Under the pieces are notes generated by a model that was given only the letters and a program-made list of their open reading frames with translations, ran no database searches and had not been told where the DNA came from. Below, one piece after another: positions 11,601 through 24,589 of a stretch of DNA of 64,000 bases. Numbering within the stretch: the first letter of the stretch is position 1; each line of letters starts with the position of its first letter. This DNA is from Carex sylvatica (Eukaryota; Streptophyta; Magnoliopsida; Poales; Cyperaceae), in the NCBI GenBank assembly GCA_964058845.1, contig CAXKVR010000388.1, positions 35,407-99,406 of the forward strand, given 5' to 3'. A program made the translations under genes and the position numbers.

Positions 11601-12476
11601 TTAAGGATTCAAAGAACGAATAGTATGGATTCTATAATTATTATATTAAAAAAATTATTAGTATGGATTTTAAGGAATCAATGTATATAGTTGCGACACT
11701 TTAGCAAAATACATTTTAACTTGGTCAAAATTACATAATAATATTAAATTATGTATTGGTTGAAAAAAGTACTATCTATCAGCATAATATATTTTAGAAA
11801 TATAAAAGTTTTCATAAAAATGTTTAGGAAGTGAATATCTGACCTGATTTATCATTCAGCTTGAGCAGCCTTTGTGGTGGTTGGTTCGACGTGCATGGTT
11901 GGCTGATCACATTTATCATTTTGCATATTTACATGAACTAATGGTAATTTTTTGAAAAGGGTGTCTTTGCTCAAGTTATCCTGAGCAAGGACCAATTCGC
12001 AAAATGTTCTCCCAAAATATGGCCCGTATCCCATATGCCTCCTAGTTTGACCCAAGAACGGAACATTTCTACTGAAATGGCCGAAATTTCTCCGGCATGT
12101 TAAATTTTGCTGAAACCCGTAGAATCCCGCAAAAAATGGTACCTTATATTTGACTGAGATTCTGAACCAGACTGTTTCAATTTCGTGCAGATCCAAGCCG
12201 ATACCAATATCTGGTAAGGAGAATCGGAGATTCTTCCTTTGACCCATTTTCTTTCTAAATCCAAAAAAGAAGCACACTTTGAACGACTACTTTTCCTGTT
12301 TTCTTCGCTGGCGTCTCAACTGACATGGACCCATAATCCTTTCTCTTTCTCCTCCTCGCCGTCACTCTCTTCTATACTTTTCCAAATCCCTTCTCAATAA
12401 AACACAATCTCACAAGGCAACAATAATGGTCTCTATGATTGGTGCTCCCATTTCCTTAGCACATGATCAGTATTCA
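8685..12476. other. Intergenic DNA upstream of the bHLH gene
   Basis: No gene is supported. It contains a half-element at 9634-9772, a region at 10430-10760 that loosely resembles the arm of the 48-49.8 kb fold-back, and an 11-bp-stem hairpin (TTAACTCAAAA / TTTTGAGTTAA) at 10977-11005. About 150 bp before the bHLH start a 141-codon open frame on the minus strand (11852-12277) has no recognisable domain. The pyrimidine-rich segment 12340-12425 is probably the bHLH 5' leader. Confidence 0.5.
9634..9772. repeat. Half of a 407-bp-type fold-back element
   Basis: The order of words (aatctgaaccgttcaacatg, then tgtacttggagattaaattt, then a tttgaaaaaatttaactatt-like run) matches one arm of the complete element at 63044-63450. 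The opposite arm is absent, so this is a truncated relic. Confidence 0.5.
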
Positions 12477-15400
12477 ATGGATAGTATCTTTCTCCTTGGT
12501 CATGAATACCGACTGCGGTTTTTACAGCATGCTGCACGACTGCTTGGCTGCGCATACATCTGTATATGGTCTCCGTTCCCGGATCAGTCGTCTAAGTATG
12601 CATCCAAAAATACCTTTTCTCCCACTTTAAAACCATGCGAAATATATATTGAAATGATGACATATCAATTGCAGCCACTTGTCATGCATCAGTGCGTGGC
12701 TTCGGGATGAACATGACAGAGGATTGTCAGGCACGCTTTTCGAAGAATATCGAGGGTCTTTTTGCACCATTGTTAGCGGGTAAGCATGAATGCATTGGCA
12801 ACTTCAAAATGTTCTATGCATTAATATACTGTTTCAATTCTTTTTTTACATAATATAGCTTTTTGAATCCTGCAATTCCTGTACAGTTGTGTTCCTGGAT
12901 GGGCATTTAAGGATGGCTTGCTGTACTTTGAGTTGAGAGATTCTGAACTGATGAGCACAGCTTCCCAGCAAATCCAACAGCAGTTCTACCAAGTAAGAAG
13001 CAAAAAAAAAAAAACTTTCCATTGTAGTGTACTTAATTTGCTAGCAACTTGTTAGATCAAGATGCTAACATTATCTTCATACTGTTTGTATTGTTTTCTA
13101 GGAATCAGGAATTAAGGTTAGTGCATAATACTCCTCTTCCTTACTACATTACAGTACATTCTTTTTAATTTTTATCCCTCATCCATAATGGCGTGTGATG
13201 TCTTTGAATATTTCATGAATATCTAACCATTTTCCATCATAGACAGCAGCATTTGTTGGTTGTCAAAATGGAGAAATTGAGCTTGGAATGACTACATCAT
13301 CTCCTGTAAGTTAGTACACGACATTTCTCTCAACAATAATGAGACAGTGATGTTTTTTTTTTTAATTCATTTATCAAAAATTGATAGGCCAACTTGCAAG
13401 TGAATGTACACCAAGTGTTCTCAGAAGATTTCATCCAACAATCACTTCTTGCTGATCTGCTACAGACGCCACCGCCAAATCAACCAACCACAGTTGATAT
13501 AGGCCGACCATCCTCTTCTTCCTCTTCACTTCTTTCTCTCTCTGTCGGGAGTCCCGAAGACTCTCCCCTAATTAATATCCCCCGAGTAAGTCAATATTTA
13601 ACTTCAGAAGCAGCGGCATCAAAACCGTTGATTGTACCAGCACCGCACCAGCAACTGATGCAGGCATATGGGCAACATCGAAATCTCCAATTCCCAACCC
13701 CATCTAGTGATGATGAGGCGATGACTAGGGCTATCCTTGAAGTTATTTCTTCTTCGACGACCTCGAGTTCGTCTTCGCCTCAAGTTGGAGATGGAGCTAC
13801 CGGGTCCAGAGGTGCATTTAAGGCTTACAAATCTGGCTTGGGACCTAGAGTCGAACCTGTCAAGATAGGTGGTCTTGCACCGCAACGGATGGTTAAGGCA
13901 TCATTGGCTATGTTGAGGAGAATGTATTTGACACGGTACCCGACAGTGGAACCGGAGGTGGGGATGCGACCAACTGGCAGTCAATTGCATCATATGATAT
14001 CAGAAAGGAAGCGGCGTGAGAAACTTAATGAGAGCTTTGAAGCATTAAGAAAGTTGCTCCCGCCAGGATCTAAGGTAATTTACCAAGAAATTATACTTCC
14101 ATTACTTTGTTAGTTTTCTTACAATTTTACCATAAACCTTTTTACCGCAACATAAAGTATTAATTAATAACAGAGGAGTTTATTTGCTCTTATATGGTTC
14201 TGAACAAATACTTTCTGATCTTCCAAACTAATGGTCAATGTAGTTGAGTTTCATCACACCTACATTTTTTTTTATTTAATTATTTCAACATTTACTTTAT
14301 TAGATGCTCCCTTTCATTCAATATAAGTATATATTATACAACCTTATTAAGTTAATATTTCATGATATAGCATGTCAAGTTACTTCATTCAATTTGATCT
14401 TGGAGTGTCTTAAAAAGCTTTTCTGTACAAATTTGAGCAACTTCTTTGATCCATCTGTTGAACAATTTGCTGCATTTATAACTGACCTGAACTCAAAACT
14501 TCGTTTTTAGCCTGAATTATGGAAATAAAAATGAACCAATTTGTTCAATTCAACAGAAGGATAAGGCTTCAGTTCTTTCAAAGACTAAGGATTATGTCAG
14601 TACACTAAAAGCACAACTTAATGAATTGGAGGAGAAGAACAAAAGGCTAGAAATGCAAATTAGTCAGGCCAAGGAAGCAGAAGAAAAGATAACTCAAGAG
14701 GTCAGTGAATCAAGTGAAAGAATACAAGTCGAGATAACGAGGGCATTAGAATCGACATCAGAATCTCAACGAATAAATTTGCGAATAGTTGCGAGAGAAG
14801 AATGTGCCTTGGCTGATTTGATTCTCCGTGTACTCGGTTGCTTAAAGGAGATTGGTGCTTTCAAATTGGTATCAGTCAATGCAAGCTCAGATACACCGCG
14901 ATTTGCACAAGCTGACCTTATATTGCAAGTGACGGTACGTACTACAAAATACAAACTCTTATACATCAATCCTTACATGACATTACTTCCAAAAACTTCT
15001 TTCCGAAGCTATATCGATCTATTTTATCTTATATATATGTTTTATACAGATGTCATACTTGTTAGCTTTCTTTATTTCATTAAGTTTTTCATAACATCGA
15101 CTCAAAAAAAGGTTTTTCATAATTTATGTGAAAGTACTAGTTAGCATCAGTATCCTTGGGATAAATCTGTCCGCTAATGGTGATACCCTCGAAAATAGCA
15201 TCTTTTGTCGGCTTATCTTCAACAATAGTCATTTTTTTTATCCTTGCGGATATTTACAGATTTCGGTAGTAATTACTAGAAGTATTTGTAAGAGTATTCA
15301 GGAAAACCTACAGTTAAAGTACTACTATTTTATTCCGTAACAATGGATATAATAATCATATGTTAGTTTCAAAGCAGATAATATATTTAGGTACAACAAA

Positions 15401-16960
15401 ACCATGCTTGGGCTACATGCCATTAAATTGGATATAACTAAAACCTCTAGTTACTGATAATTAATACTTTACCGAGGTCAAATTAACTTGTTGTATTCAA
15501 TGTGAAACTGAGTTTAGAATTGTCAGCACTATGGTACAAAATTACCACTGGTGCAAAATGCAAAGAAAAGTACAAGATACTGAATTACTGGTACTGACTT
15601 TTTCCAGTTTTCGGAAATTTCTTGGTAAGAATCTAATGGCTCTGTAGGAAAAACAAAAACCGTCTTGTTTCCTTGTGAGGGAACCATTGTGGTCCCCGGA
15701 AAGTTGGATTATAAAAAGGAGAGGGAGGGGAGGGTTTTGAGTGCGAATCTTGAGACGAAGCATGAATCTTAGCACGACGCCAGCCATTGGATGGACACTG
15801 GATTTTCGTTCCCCTGTGTGGGCTCTACTGCTCTAGATTGTTTGAATTGTGAACGAGAAAGGATATCCAGGTTAATTAATTCTAAATTAAGTCAAGAACG
15901 AGACGAGAGCCACGGGACAAATTTGACTAAATTTTGTTATTTACCTGCTAATTAAGATATCCGTCGGCCGTAGGTGAAGTTCGAAAGTGGTGAGAAGCTT
16001 CTAATCGTCAATTAGCAAATCTCTGTCGTTCAAAATCTTTTCAGTCGATGTCAATGTTTTTTCGAATAATTTTATCTTAATTTTTTAATTAAAAAAATTG
16101 GTACTTAGTTAGATTTGTAGAACAATTGAGTCGTAGTTAATTATTTGAATAAACGTGCCATTAAAATTATATGGTTTGAACATGTCAAAAGCCTATATAT
16201 ATTAATTAAAATAAAAAGTACTGTTATAATCTTTTGTTGTCTTGCAATAATCTCTGAGCTACCACCAAAAAGTTTACATCTATCAAAAGTCCAATTACGA
16301 AAGTTCATTTTAATTACCAATAGATTATGACTTGACCAAATCCAAATTCAAGTACAAGTCATACCTCGAAACTTCCCTTGGCCGCCTATCAACCAACCTA
16401 GCTACATTTCTTTTACTTATTCACTTCTATATTATTTTATCTTACCTAACACCAAACATTATAGGTGTATTTTATATCTACCAAGTGTTTTTATTTTTTG
16501 TTATCCGGGCTTTCATTTTGGTCGCCAATGGTCAACTTTGTTTTCTGACCTCGTGTCAGTTTGGTCCACACCAACTTCATTGAATTTTTTTGAGTCTATG
16601 CTTTCATATGTCAGGGATCAAATAGATACATTATAAACTTTAAGAACTAAAAAGGAAAATTTTGAACTTTAGGGACCAAATTGTAAAATAGACAATCATC
16701 ATGGAACTTTTTCTATGGATTTATATACTGTAATTATAAATTAAGATATATACATGGTGTTGTATTAAAAAAATTGTTTAGACATGGTACAAATGAGATA
16801 CTCTTGAGCACGTACAACAGCGCATGAAAATAATATAATAAAAGTTTCTTTAATTATGTTTGCTAATTTACAGGCCGAGGATTACGATGAAGCGTTGCTA
16901 AAGGAAGAAGTAAAAAAGGTCGTCGAGGATGCAGTGGCCCACCGGTCAGAGATGCAGTAA
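12477..16960 (+). CDS. bHLH041: bHLH transcription factor, bHLH041 type
   Basis: Eight exons keep one frame: 12477-12595, 12675-12779, 12887-12992, 13102-13116, 13243-13305, 13388-14074, 14557-14934 and 16874-16960, giving 519 residues. The family member in Arabidopsis is, from memory, about 466. The ATG at 12477 was chosen over the in-frame one at 12426 because related proteins begin MDS-F-L. The N-terminal region (LLGCAYICIWSPFP, then VPGWAFKDGLLYFEL and FVGCQNGEIELG) is the conserved non-DNA-binding domain of this subgroup. A Ser-rich linker follows. The basic helix (HHMISERKRREKLNESFEAL, with the H-E-R residues that contact E-box DNA) spans the exon 6/7 boundary, with helix 2 KDKASVLSKTKDYV and a coiled coil after it. 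The ACT-like C-terminus is split by a 1.9-kb last intron. It likely acts in the nucleus as a dimeric regulator. Exon 4 is a 15-nt microexon. Confidence 0.9.
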
Positions 16961-17838
16961 CTTTCCATAGTCTCGTTGGCTCAACAATTTTAACTCAAAT
17001 TTTCACCGCGACTAACCTGATAGGTTACATTACAATTAGCAATTATATACAGAAGAGAAATATTACATATAGAAAAGAGAATTTTGTATTCATAAATTTT
17101 TTTTATAAAATAGTATAGAAAAATAGAAAGATTATCTTTGATTTTCGATGCATAGAAAGATCTCTAGCGTTTATTTCCGTTCAAACTTGGAATCTGTAAA
17201 ACTGGCACTAATTCGAACCCTTTTTTTTTCTGTTGCAACGGCTTCACGTGATGGAGCACAAAGTTTAAATCGGTATAAATTTTACAGATTCAAAGTTTGA
17301 ACCGGAATAAATATTACGGATCTTTTTATGCATCGAAAATAAAATATAATCTTTCTCTATTCCTATATTATTTTATAATATTTTCTATGAATAAAAAATT
17401 TTCTATAGAAAAGGTTACTTCATAGCTTAGGTTAGAGAGAAAATTGCATAGGTGGCTATGACCAAGATAGATTCCTAGTTGTGTGGGACTTGGTCACTAC
17501 CAATAACAGACCAACCAATTGGATGGAGAGATTCAATAAAATAAAAAAATAAAAAAAAGGGAGGATGGAAAGATTCTAGACCAACGCTAGCTGCAGTACA
17601 CAGCGAATTTTGTACTCTGTTTTTCTTTATTCAATGGGTGACATTCATTCAATTTTTTATGAGATATTTTAGCCTTTATAGTATATATATTTCAAAAGTA
17701 TTATTTAAATTTAAAATTATAATTATCAATGTGTTCTCAATTATTTAGTAGACAGTGAGTGTATCAAATCTGAATCAATATGAAAGACTAATCATCAATC
17801 GAATTTCCAATAGAGGAACACGTCTAGAATTTTATTGG
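16961..17838. other. Intergenic DNA downstream of bHLH041
   Basis: Presumed 3'UTR followed by AT-rich DNA. No other gene seen. A short inverted pair (tagaaaagagaattttgtattcat near 17070 and its complement near 17385) suggests a small fold-back relic. Confidence 0.5.
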
Positions 17839-19085
17839 CATCGACTAATTATCCCCCAGTCAATTTCTCCCATTTATCTCTAGTCAATAACTATTTGTGG
17901 GGACCACTCATTAATTGTTTATCATTAATTACTTGAGGGACCATCAAATATTTAATAGATTTTACAATTGACGCGCGTAAATATGAATACCTATGCGCGC
18001 AAGTGTTAATATATAATATATAAAATATTCATATCTAAGATACTAAGTATTTCAAAAAAAACTGAACACATTACACATTCATCTTTTATACGTTTCTAAA
18101 GGTGAATTTTTTTTCTCCGTTCAATCTCGCAAATATTTCTAACAATCTGTGAGAAAATTTTAAAATTTAAAATCATGAACATTGTCTACGTAATTTTCTC
18201 TTTTAAATGAGATCCATGATGACACTTTCGAGTTGTCCGTCCTGCGAGTATTCATACATTGTCATGCAAGTATTCATACATCGTCGAAAATACATTGTCA
18301 TGTAAGTATTAATATCTCGTCGAGCAAATATTCATACCTCGTCGTGCAATTGTAAATAATTTATGTCTGAAATATTTGTACCTAACATATTTTATCAAAA
18401 AAAAAAATTCCATATGGCGCTGGATGACGTCTGAAAATATTAATATTAAATATTGCAAGTATTTATACATCGTCATGCAAGTGTAAATAGTTCATATGTC
18501 AAGTATTAATAACTAACATAATCTATGAAATTTTATTTTTATTTCTATATGACACTAGATGATGTATGAAATTATTAATTTCAAGTATTCCAAGTATTCA
18601 TAACTTGTCATGCAAATTTTAATAGTTTATATATCAAGCGTTTTATATAAAAGATTTTATCAATAGTTTTTTTTTCTTATGACATCATATGACATTTGAA
18701 AGTACTAATATCAAGTATGCAACTATTCATACCTCGTAATATAAGTGTAAATATTTTATGTATCAAGTATATGTATCTAAGAAATTATATTAATTTTTTT
18801 TCCATATGGCACTGTATAATATCTGAAAATATTAATATAAAGTATTGCAAGTATTCATACATCACCATGTAAGTGTAAATAGTTCATATATCAAGTGTTT
18901 GTATCAAATAAATTCTATCAAATTTTTTTCATATGCCACTGGATATGGCTGAAAGTATAAATATCAAGTATTGCAAGTATTCATATATCGTAATGCAAGT
19001 GTGAATAGTTTGTGTATCAAGTTTTTGTATCTAACATATTTTTAATCTTTATTGTTTCCTTGGCACAAGATGACATTTGAAAGTA
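17839..19085 (+). mobile_element. Repeat element with subterminal block and degenerate tandem tail (copy 1)
   Basis: It begins near tcgactaattatcccccagt and shares collinear sequence with the reverse complement of 54942-53640, including tcaataactatttgtgg, gacgcg-gtaaatatg-ataccta, an atctaagatac-aagtatttc block and a tttctccgttcaatctcg block. From ~18240 it is a degenerate tandem array (~110-130-bp unit) containing gcaagtattcatacatcgtc and a gacg-tgaaa word. Both boundaries are approximate and no target duplication was found. No protein is encoded. Confidence 0.7.
18240..19085. repeat. Degenerate ~110-130-bp tandem repeat
   Basis: About seven diverged units, each with tattcatacatcgtcatgcaa-like, tatcaagtgtttgtatctaac-like and catatggcactggatgacgt-like segments in the same order. 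The same array occurs in the opposite orientation at 53640-54540. Confidence 0.85.
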
Positions 19086-19891
19086 TAGAAGGAAAAATCA
19101 GAAACGGAATCGAAATCGGTCACTTGACTGTAAAATCAGAATCGGATGAATCGAATCAAAAACTCGAACTTTTTAGCAAAAGCTTGTTTTGTACTTAAAA
19201 AATAGAAACCAAGTTATAAATAAATAATTTATGTTAAGTCCAAAAATTGTACTCAAATAATTCATTAGTATAATATTTAAAACTAAACATATAGCCTAAT
19301 TAATACTCAAATTGAGTAGAAACAATAAATTTTATATATTAAAAAAATAAAATGTATATTAATATATTTCTTAAAAGTCAAGTTAGATAAAATTATAATA
19401 CCATAAATTTACTAATTAATTCTCTAAAAAATCCACACATTAATCAGTATTTATAGACGAATGTAAAAAAATCAAGAATCATTAATATTGGTCCCCTAAT
19501 TGTCCCCTAAATGCATCCTTTAAAGCCTCTGGCATTTCAATTCACGAACTTCATTAAAAGCGGGGCCCAACAACAGTCGCCACTCAATTCTTGTTGCCCG
19601 AGCGCCTACCCGCGTTGCCCACACCCTTTCTTCTCCAATTAACAGTTTGGCCAAGTCAAAATAGCTGATTTCGCCCCCAAATCCATCTAATCTCTTTTTA
19701 ACAGCAGAATTTCCTCCGTTTTTCCATGAAAATCGATTCAAATCGTGAGAATCGATCCAATTTGAAGAAAAATTCGGTCAATTTCGGTCGGATTCCATCG
19801 ATTCTGTCGATTTTCACGGCAAAACTCGTTCATCGCGTAACTCGGTAAAAAATCGAATCGTCTGGTCCGACTCGGCCGATTTTGCCTTCTA
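19086..19891. mobile_element. hAT-like non-autonomous element
   Basis: The ends are TAGAAGGAAAAATC and GATTTTGCCTTCTA (13 of 14 complementary), followed inward by subterminal words rich in tcgg, cgaatcg and gaatcgg in both orientations. TAGAAGG-type ends with short subterminal words fit hAT elements. No 8-bp duplication is visible: the left flank resembles the tandem array and the right flank does not, so one side may have been rearranged. Confidence 0.6.
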
Positions 19892-20455
19892 TGTTTTAAA
19901 CTCAAAAGTTAGTTAATGCAGAGAATATAGATTCTTAATTTTGATAGTTAATAAGGTAGTTAGATGGGAGATAAATGGAGGATGGGAGATGGGGGATAAA
20001 ATTTTTTATTTAATTTTATTTTTAACTTAATAATATTTTTTAAATATATGAGCAATAAGAGTTGGATATATTGTAAAAATTAAATGTACACTAGATTTTT
20101 TTTTTCCATAATCAATATTTTGTGTTAGATTGGAGGATTCAAGAGTTATTCGAGATGACAGATATTGTAATTACTTTTTATCTTTCTGAAAATAATTTCT
20201 TCACCGCTATTTATGGGAGGAATGTTATACTTGATACTTGCCATAATTCATGCATTGGTAATTAGTATTCTCCCTGGCATTATTTACCAGTGGTTTTAGC
20301 ATATTTATCTATTTAGCTACAATCCATTAGATTGTTTTGGCCCGGTTGGATTACATAACTTGCAGATCGAATGGTTTATATCGAGTCTGATATGTCATCG
20401 AGAGATCAAATATTTTTTTTAGGAGCCTGATAATTATATTTCAAATAAAATTTCT
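19892..20455. other. Intergenic DNA
   Basis: AT-rich sequence without a recognised gene or clear repeat. Confidence 0.55.
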
Positions 20456-21520
20456 GAGTGCATCTCCCAAGTAATTTAACAGAAAAAACTTCTAATGTTA
20501 TATAACTTCTATTTTCAGCACTAATATCCAAACATTTAAAGCTTTGTTTATAATATTTTATAATACTACTTGCAAGCATTTAAATCTCTGTCTACAAGCA
20601 TTAAAATTCTAAATCTGTATAATTTTAACTTCTAACTACTTTTATTTTCAAGTCAAAAACAAAAAGAACCATTTCACCCGCTATTTTTTATTTTTTCTCT
20701 GATCATTCTCATCTATTTTCTTGACGATCCGTGATGAATTTTACGAATCTAAAAATATGAACATTTTTTACTCGATTTTCTCTTTCAAATGAGATTCATG
20801 AAGAATAACTTTCAAGTTATATTTGTGTTGTAATTTTTTTTACCACTTTAAATCTCTGTGACTTTCATTTTTTTTTATTTTTTGCTTCAAAACAATTTAA
20901 ACCTCTGTTTACAAGCATATAAACCACACTTTAAATCTCTAGAATAAAACATGTAAACCTCATGTACAAATAATTTAAACCTCAACAATAATACTTCAAA
21001 GCATATAAACCTCAACAATAACACTACATTTACAAAGCATATAAACCTCATGTACAAAGCCTTGAAAATTTTAATGGTGGTAGACTGATATTTAAAAACT
21101 TAAAAATTTAAAGTGCTCATGAGTTTTACTTTAAAGAAAAACAAATGACTATAAAATTACTCAAAAGTATTTCTTCATGGATCTTATTTGAAAGATAGAA
21201 TTGAATAGAAAATGTTTGTATTTTTAGATTTGTAAAATTCATCACGGATCATCGAAAAAATAAATTATAATGATCAGAGATAAAATAAAAAATAGTGAGT
21301 GAAATGAATCTTTCCGTTTTTGGCTTGAAGACAAAAGTAGTTAAGAGTTAAAACTATACAGATTTAGAATTTTAATACTTTCAGACAAAGATTTATATGT
21401 TTACGAGTAGCATTATACAATATTATAAACATAGCTTTAAATGTTTGAATATTAGCGCTGAAAATAAAAGTTAGACAATATTAAAAAAAAATTCTATTAA
21501 ACTACTTGGAGGACGCGCTC
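20456..21520. mobile_element. Fold-back element, about 1.07 kb
   Basis: The left arm (from gagtgcatctcccaagtaat) and the reverse complement of the right arm (from gagcgcgtcctccaagtagt) pair over roughly 370 bp. The centre (20830-21060) is a run of diverged short repeats around catataaacctc. An inner arm block (atgagattcatgaagaa-like on the left, cttcatggatcttatttgaa on the right) is shared with the elements at 17839-19085 and 53640-54942. No coding capacity. The GAG start fits the other fold-backs, but no 9-bp duplication is evident. Confidence 0.75.
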
Positions 21521-21911
21521 GGGTATGATGACTCGGAGTACCAGAACATCTCTTTCTTTTTTTTAAATCTCGACCACAGTAGTTAAGTATAATTTTCATT
21601 AAATAAAAATAAAGCTACATCTAGCATTCTACATTCAATGAACATACAGTCTCATCATCAACGTTTAATTAATCTTCACAAGCTTCTTGTGATCATAAGA
21701 GGCAAAAATAAAAAAATATTGAGCTAAATGAAACTATAAGATGAGATCGATTACGGCTTGGGCTTTATGAAAGGAATTTGTTGAGAATTTGAGTAACAAA
21801 GATTAACTTTGATATATTATTTAATTAAGCAGAGAATTTGAGTGAGCTTGAAATGCTAACTGTGAATTCTTCTCCCCTGATATCTACAATTTGATTCACT
21901 TCCATCTTATG

Positions 21912-21951
<40 letters not shown>
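21521..21951. other. Intergenic DNA ending in a TA microsatellite
   Basis: No gene seen. A (TA)n run occupies about 21914-21951 and borders the first 425-bp palindrome. Confidence 0.6.
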
Positions 21952-21954
<3 letters not shown>

Positions 21955-22376
21955 GTTGGCTACTATGCTTATATAAGCATATCCCCACATATGCTTATTA
22001 CTCATTTTTGTGATTCCAATGTCCAAATGGTCGATCTGAACCGTTCATCTTGTTCTCCATATTAATATGTGCTTGGAAACTAAATTTTACATTTTTCTGA
22101 ATTTTTTTACTATTTATTAAGCCACTTTGAAAATCGCTGATCCAACGGTGGCTGCACAAAACAGTAAAATCAGCAGCCACCGTTGGATTAATAATTTTCA
22201 AAGTGGCTTAATAAATAGTAAAAAAATTCAGAAAAATATAAAATTTAGTTTCCAAGCACATATTAATATGGAGAACAAGATGAACGGTTCAGATCGACCA
22301 TTTGGACATTGGAATCACAAAAATGAGTTATAAGCATATGTGGGGATATGCTTATATAAGCATAGTAGCCAACCTC
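21952..22376. mobile_element. 425-bp near-perfect palindromic MULE-type element, copy A
   Basis: Starts GAGGTTGGCTACTATGCTTA and ends with its complement. Almost the whole 425 bp is self-complementary around ggctgcacaaaacagtaaaa. It is inserted in a TA microsatellite, which makes its duplication ambiguous. Because it is palindromic, the same short peptide frames appear on both strands; they are not genes. Confidence 0.9.
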
Positions 22377-22394
22377 TATATATATATATATATA

Positions 22395-22819
22395 GAGGTT
22401 GGCTACTATGCTTATATAAGCATATCCCCACATATGCTTATAACTCATTTTTGTGATTCCAATGTCCAAATGGTCGATCTGAACCGTTCATCTTGTTCTC
22501 CATATTAATATGTGCTTGAAAACTAAATTTTATATTTTTCTGAATTTTTTTACTATTTATTAAGCCACTTTGAAAATCGCTGATCCAACGGTGGCTGCAC
22601 AAAACAGTAAAATCAGCAGCCACCGTTGGATCAGCGATTTTCAAAGTGGCTTAATAAATAGTAAAAAAATTCAGAAAAATGTAAAATTTAGTTTCCAAGC
22701 ACATATTAATATGGAGAACAAGATGAACGGTTCAGATCGACCATTTGGACATTGAAAACACAAAAATGAGTTATAAGCATATGTGGGGATATGCTTATAT
22801 AAGCATAGTAGCCAACCTC
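22395..22819. mobile_element. 425-bp near-perfect palindromic MULE-type element, copy B
   Basis: Same ends and same length as copy A, in direct tandem, with only an 18-bp TA run (22377-22394) between them and further TA repeats after. The 18 bp equals two 9-bp duplications, as expected if both inserted into one TA tract. Differences from A are a few bases. Confidence 0.9.
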
Positions 22820-22982
22820 TATATATATATATATATATATTTAATAGGACAAGGCCGGGTAGGAAATGAATTAAATGTTTCATTTAAATATTTCAGTTTA
22901 AAAATAGTATTAAATAAGGACAAAACTAATATAATAAAAAAAAAATTCTTAGCGCTCAATTTTGTAAATTAAGCATTCAAAA

Positions 22983-23473
22983 TAGGGGTGTAAACGGTCG
23001 GATACGGATCGGATAGTAGTCTTATCGTATCCATACCCATTATAATTTTTCGGATATGGATATGGATACGGATACGGATCGGATATTAAATGTTACAGAT
23101 ACGGATATATTTCATAATTAGCTTGTTAGTTACAAAATATTTATTATATTATTAAAATATTAATCACTAATTATGTCATAGTGTTATATTATTCATTAAA
23201 ATATATATCTATATGCAATTTAATAAATTATTCATACAATATGTAATTTAATAAATTAATTTAAGAACATATATCACATTTGTTGTGGTTTAAAGTGTAA
23301 ACGGTCGGATACGGATAGTAAAATGCCTTACCGTATTTGCATCCGTTATAATTTTTCAGATATGGATACGGATAATCTCAGATACGGATACGGATACGGA
23401 TCGAATAATTTAAGTATTCTTTTGAATTCGGATTCGGATAAAATCGAATATTATCCGATCCGTTTACACCCTA
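22983..23473. mobile_element. Non-autonomous hAT element, 491 bp
   Basis: Starts TAGGGGTGTAAACGG, ends CCGTTTACACCCTA, and is flanked by the perfect 8-bp duplication ATTCAAAA (22975-22982 and 23474-23481). Subterminal regions are arrays of ggatacggat and its variants in both orientations. A second internal gtgtaaacggtcggatacgg at about 23297 suggests a partial internal duplication. No coding capacity. Confidence 0.95.
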
Positions 23474-23481
23474 ATTCAAAA

Positions 23482-24589
23482 TGTCACCTCCCAATGAAAA
23501 GTAAAGCTAGTATGATTGTTCCTTGTGAAACGTTGGATCATACATTTCAATAGAAACAAATATATACTGTTTATTATTAAATGTATACTTAAATGATCAG
23601 AATACATATTTATCTATTACAATATACACACTTAACTATTTTTGTTTTAAAAGATAAGTTGGCAAAACATTAATTACAAATGTTTAGTAATTTTCATATG
23701 CTAATATACCTTTAAAATTACACTTTATCTACTTTTTCAACCACTTCAATCTCTATTATCTAGTTCCACCCTTAATTATCATCATAAAAATAAATCATTA
23801 GTTTAAAATATATTCAAAATTATCCATACAAATGAGAACTTTAACAAATATAGCGTGTTTCGGAAAAAAACTATGATAAATTGTTCATTGTTTGATGGTG
23901 ATACGATCTTGCAAGGCATTTTTTCAAAAGTTGATGCAAAATAATGTTAATTATCAAGTTAGTGACAATTTAATAATTCAGAAAAGTTTGGTGAAATTAA
24001 AATTTTGTAATTTGAAAATAATTCAGAATTATACATTGAATTTAGACCGAAAATCATAGTTCCACAAGAGAGCAAAAATAAAAATTCAAATAATTTATAA
24101 AATTCAGAAAAGGTTTATAAAATTTGTGAATAATTCGAGAAATCAAATATTATGCAGATTAATTCGCCAACCGCTCAAATCCGAATAATTCGTGAATTAG
24201 TCGTGAATCTTGTTACTATGGTGTCAACTATAGTTAATTTAAAGGTTAATTGATAAAAAATAAATAATGAAAACTGAAATATATTCATAAGATATTACAA
24301 TGATACATATATATATACATACATACATACATTATTTTCCTTAATTGGTGTATTTTTTCAGTGCTACATTCTCGACCAAGACAACTTAGATAAGTTTTTT
24401 GGGTTTATTCAAATAACACAGGGGTTGAAGGTACAATAATTTGGAAGGCAGGGACTATTTTGCAGGGATTATAAAAGATAATTTAAGAGAATCATAAACC
24501 TCCATTTGTGCTCTCCATCTTCTACAACGCAGCCGCCGCCAGTGTATTATCATCAGAAAAACCCTAATTGCTACTGAAGCAAATCTTGA
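23482..24589. other. Intergenic DNA and promoter/leader of the AsnRS gene
   Basis: AT-rich DNA with an (ATAC)n run near 24308-24330. The GC rise from about 24500 marks the presumed 5' leader. No other gene seen. Confidence 0.55.

Noticed and set aside
18240..19085. CRISPR-like or centromeric satellite array
   Set aside because: Units are diverged, part of a dispersed element and recur inverted at 53640; no spacers and no long homogeneous array.
19520..19741. 73-codon minus-strand frame
   Set aside because: Lies in the interior of a hAT-like element and shows no recognisable domain.
21998..22972. Near-identical 61-76-codon frames on both strands
   Set aside because: They exist on both strands only because the 425-bp elements are palindromes.
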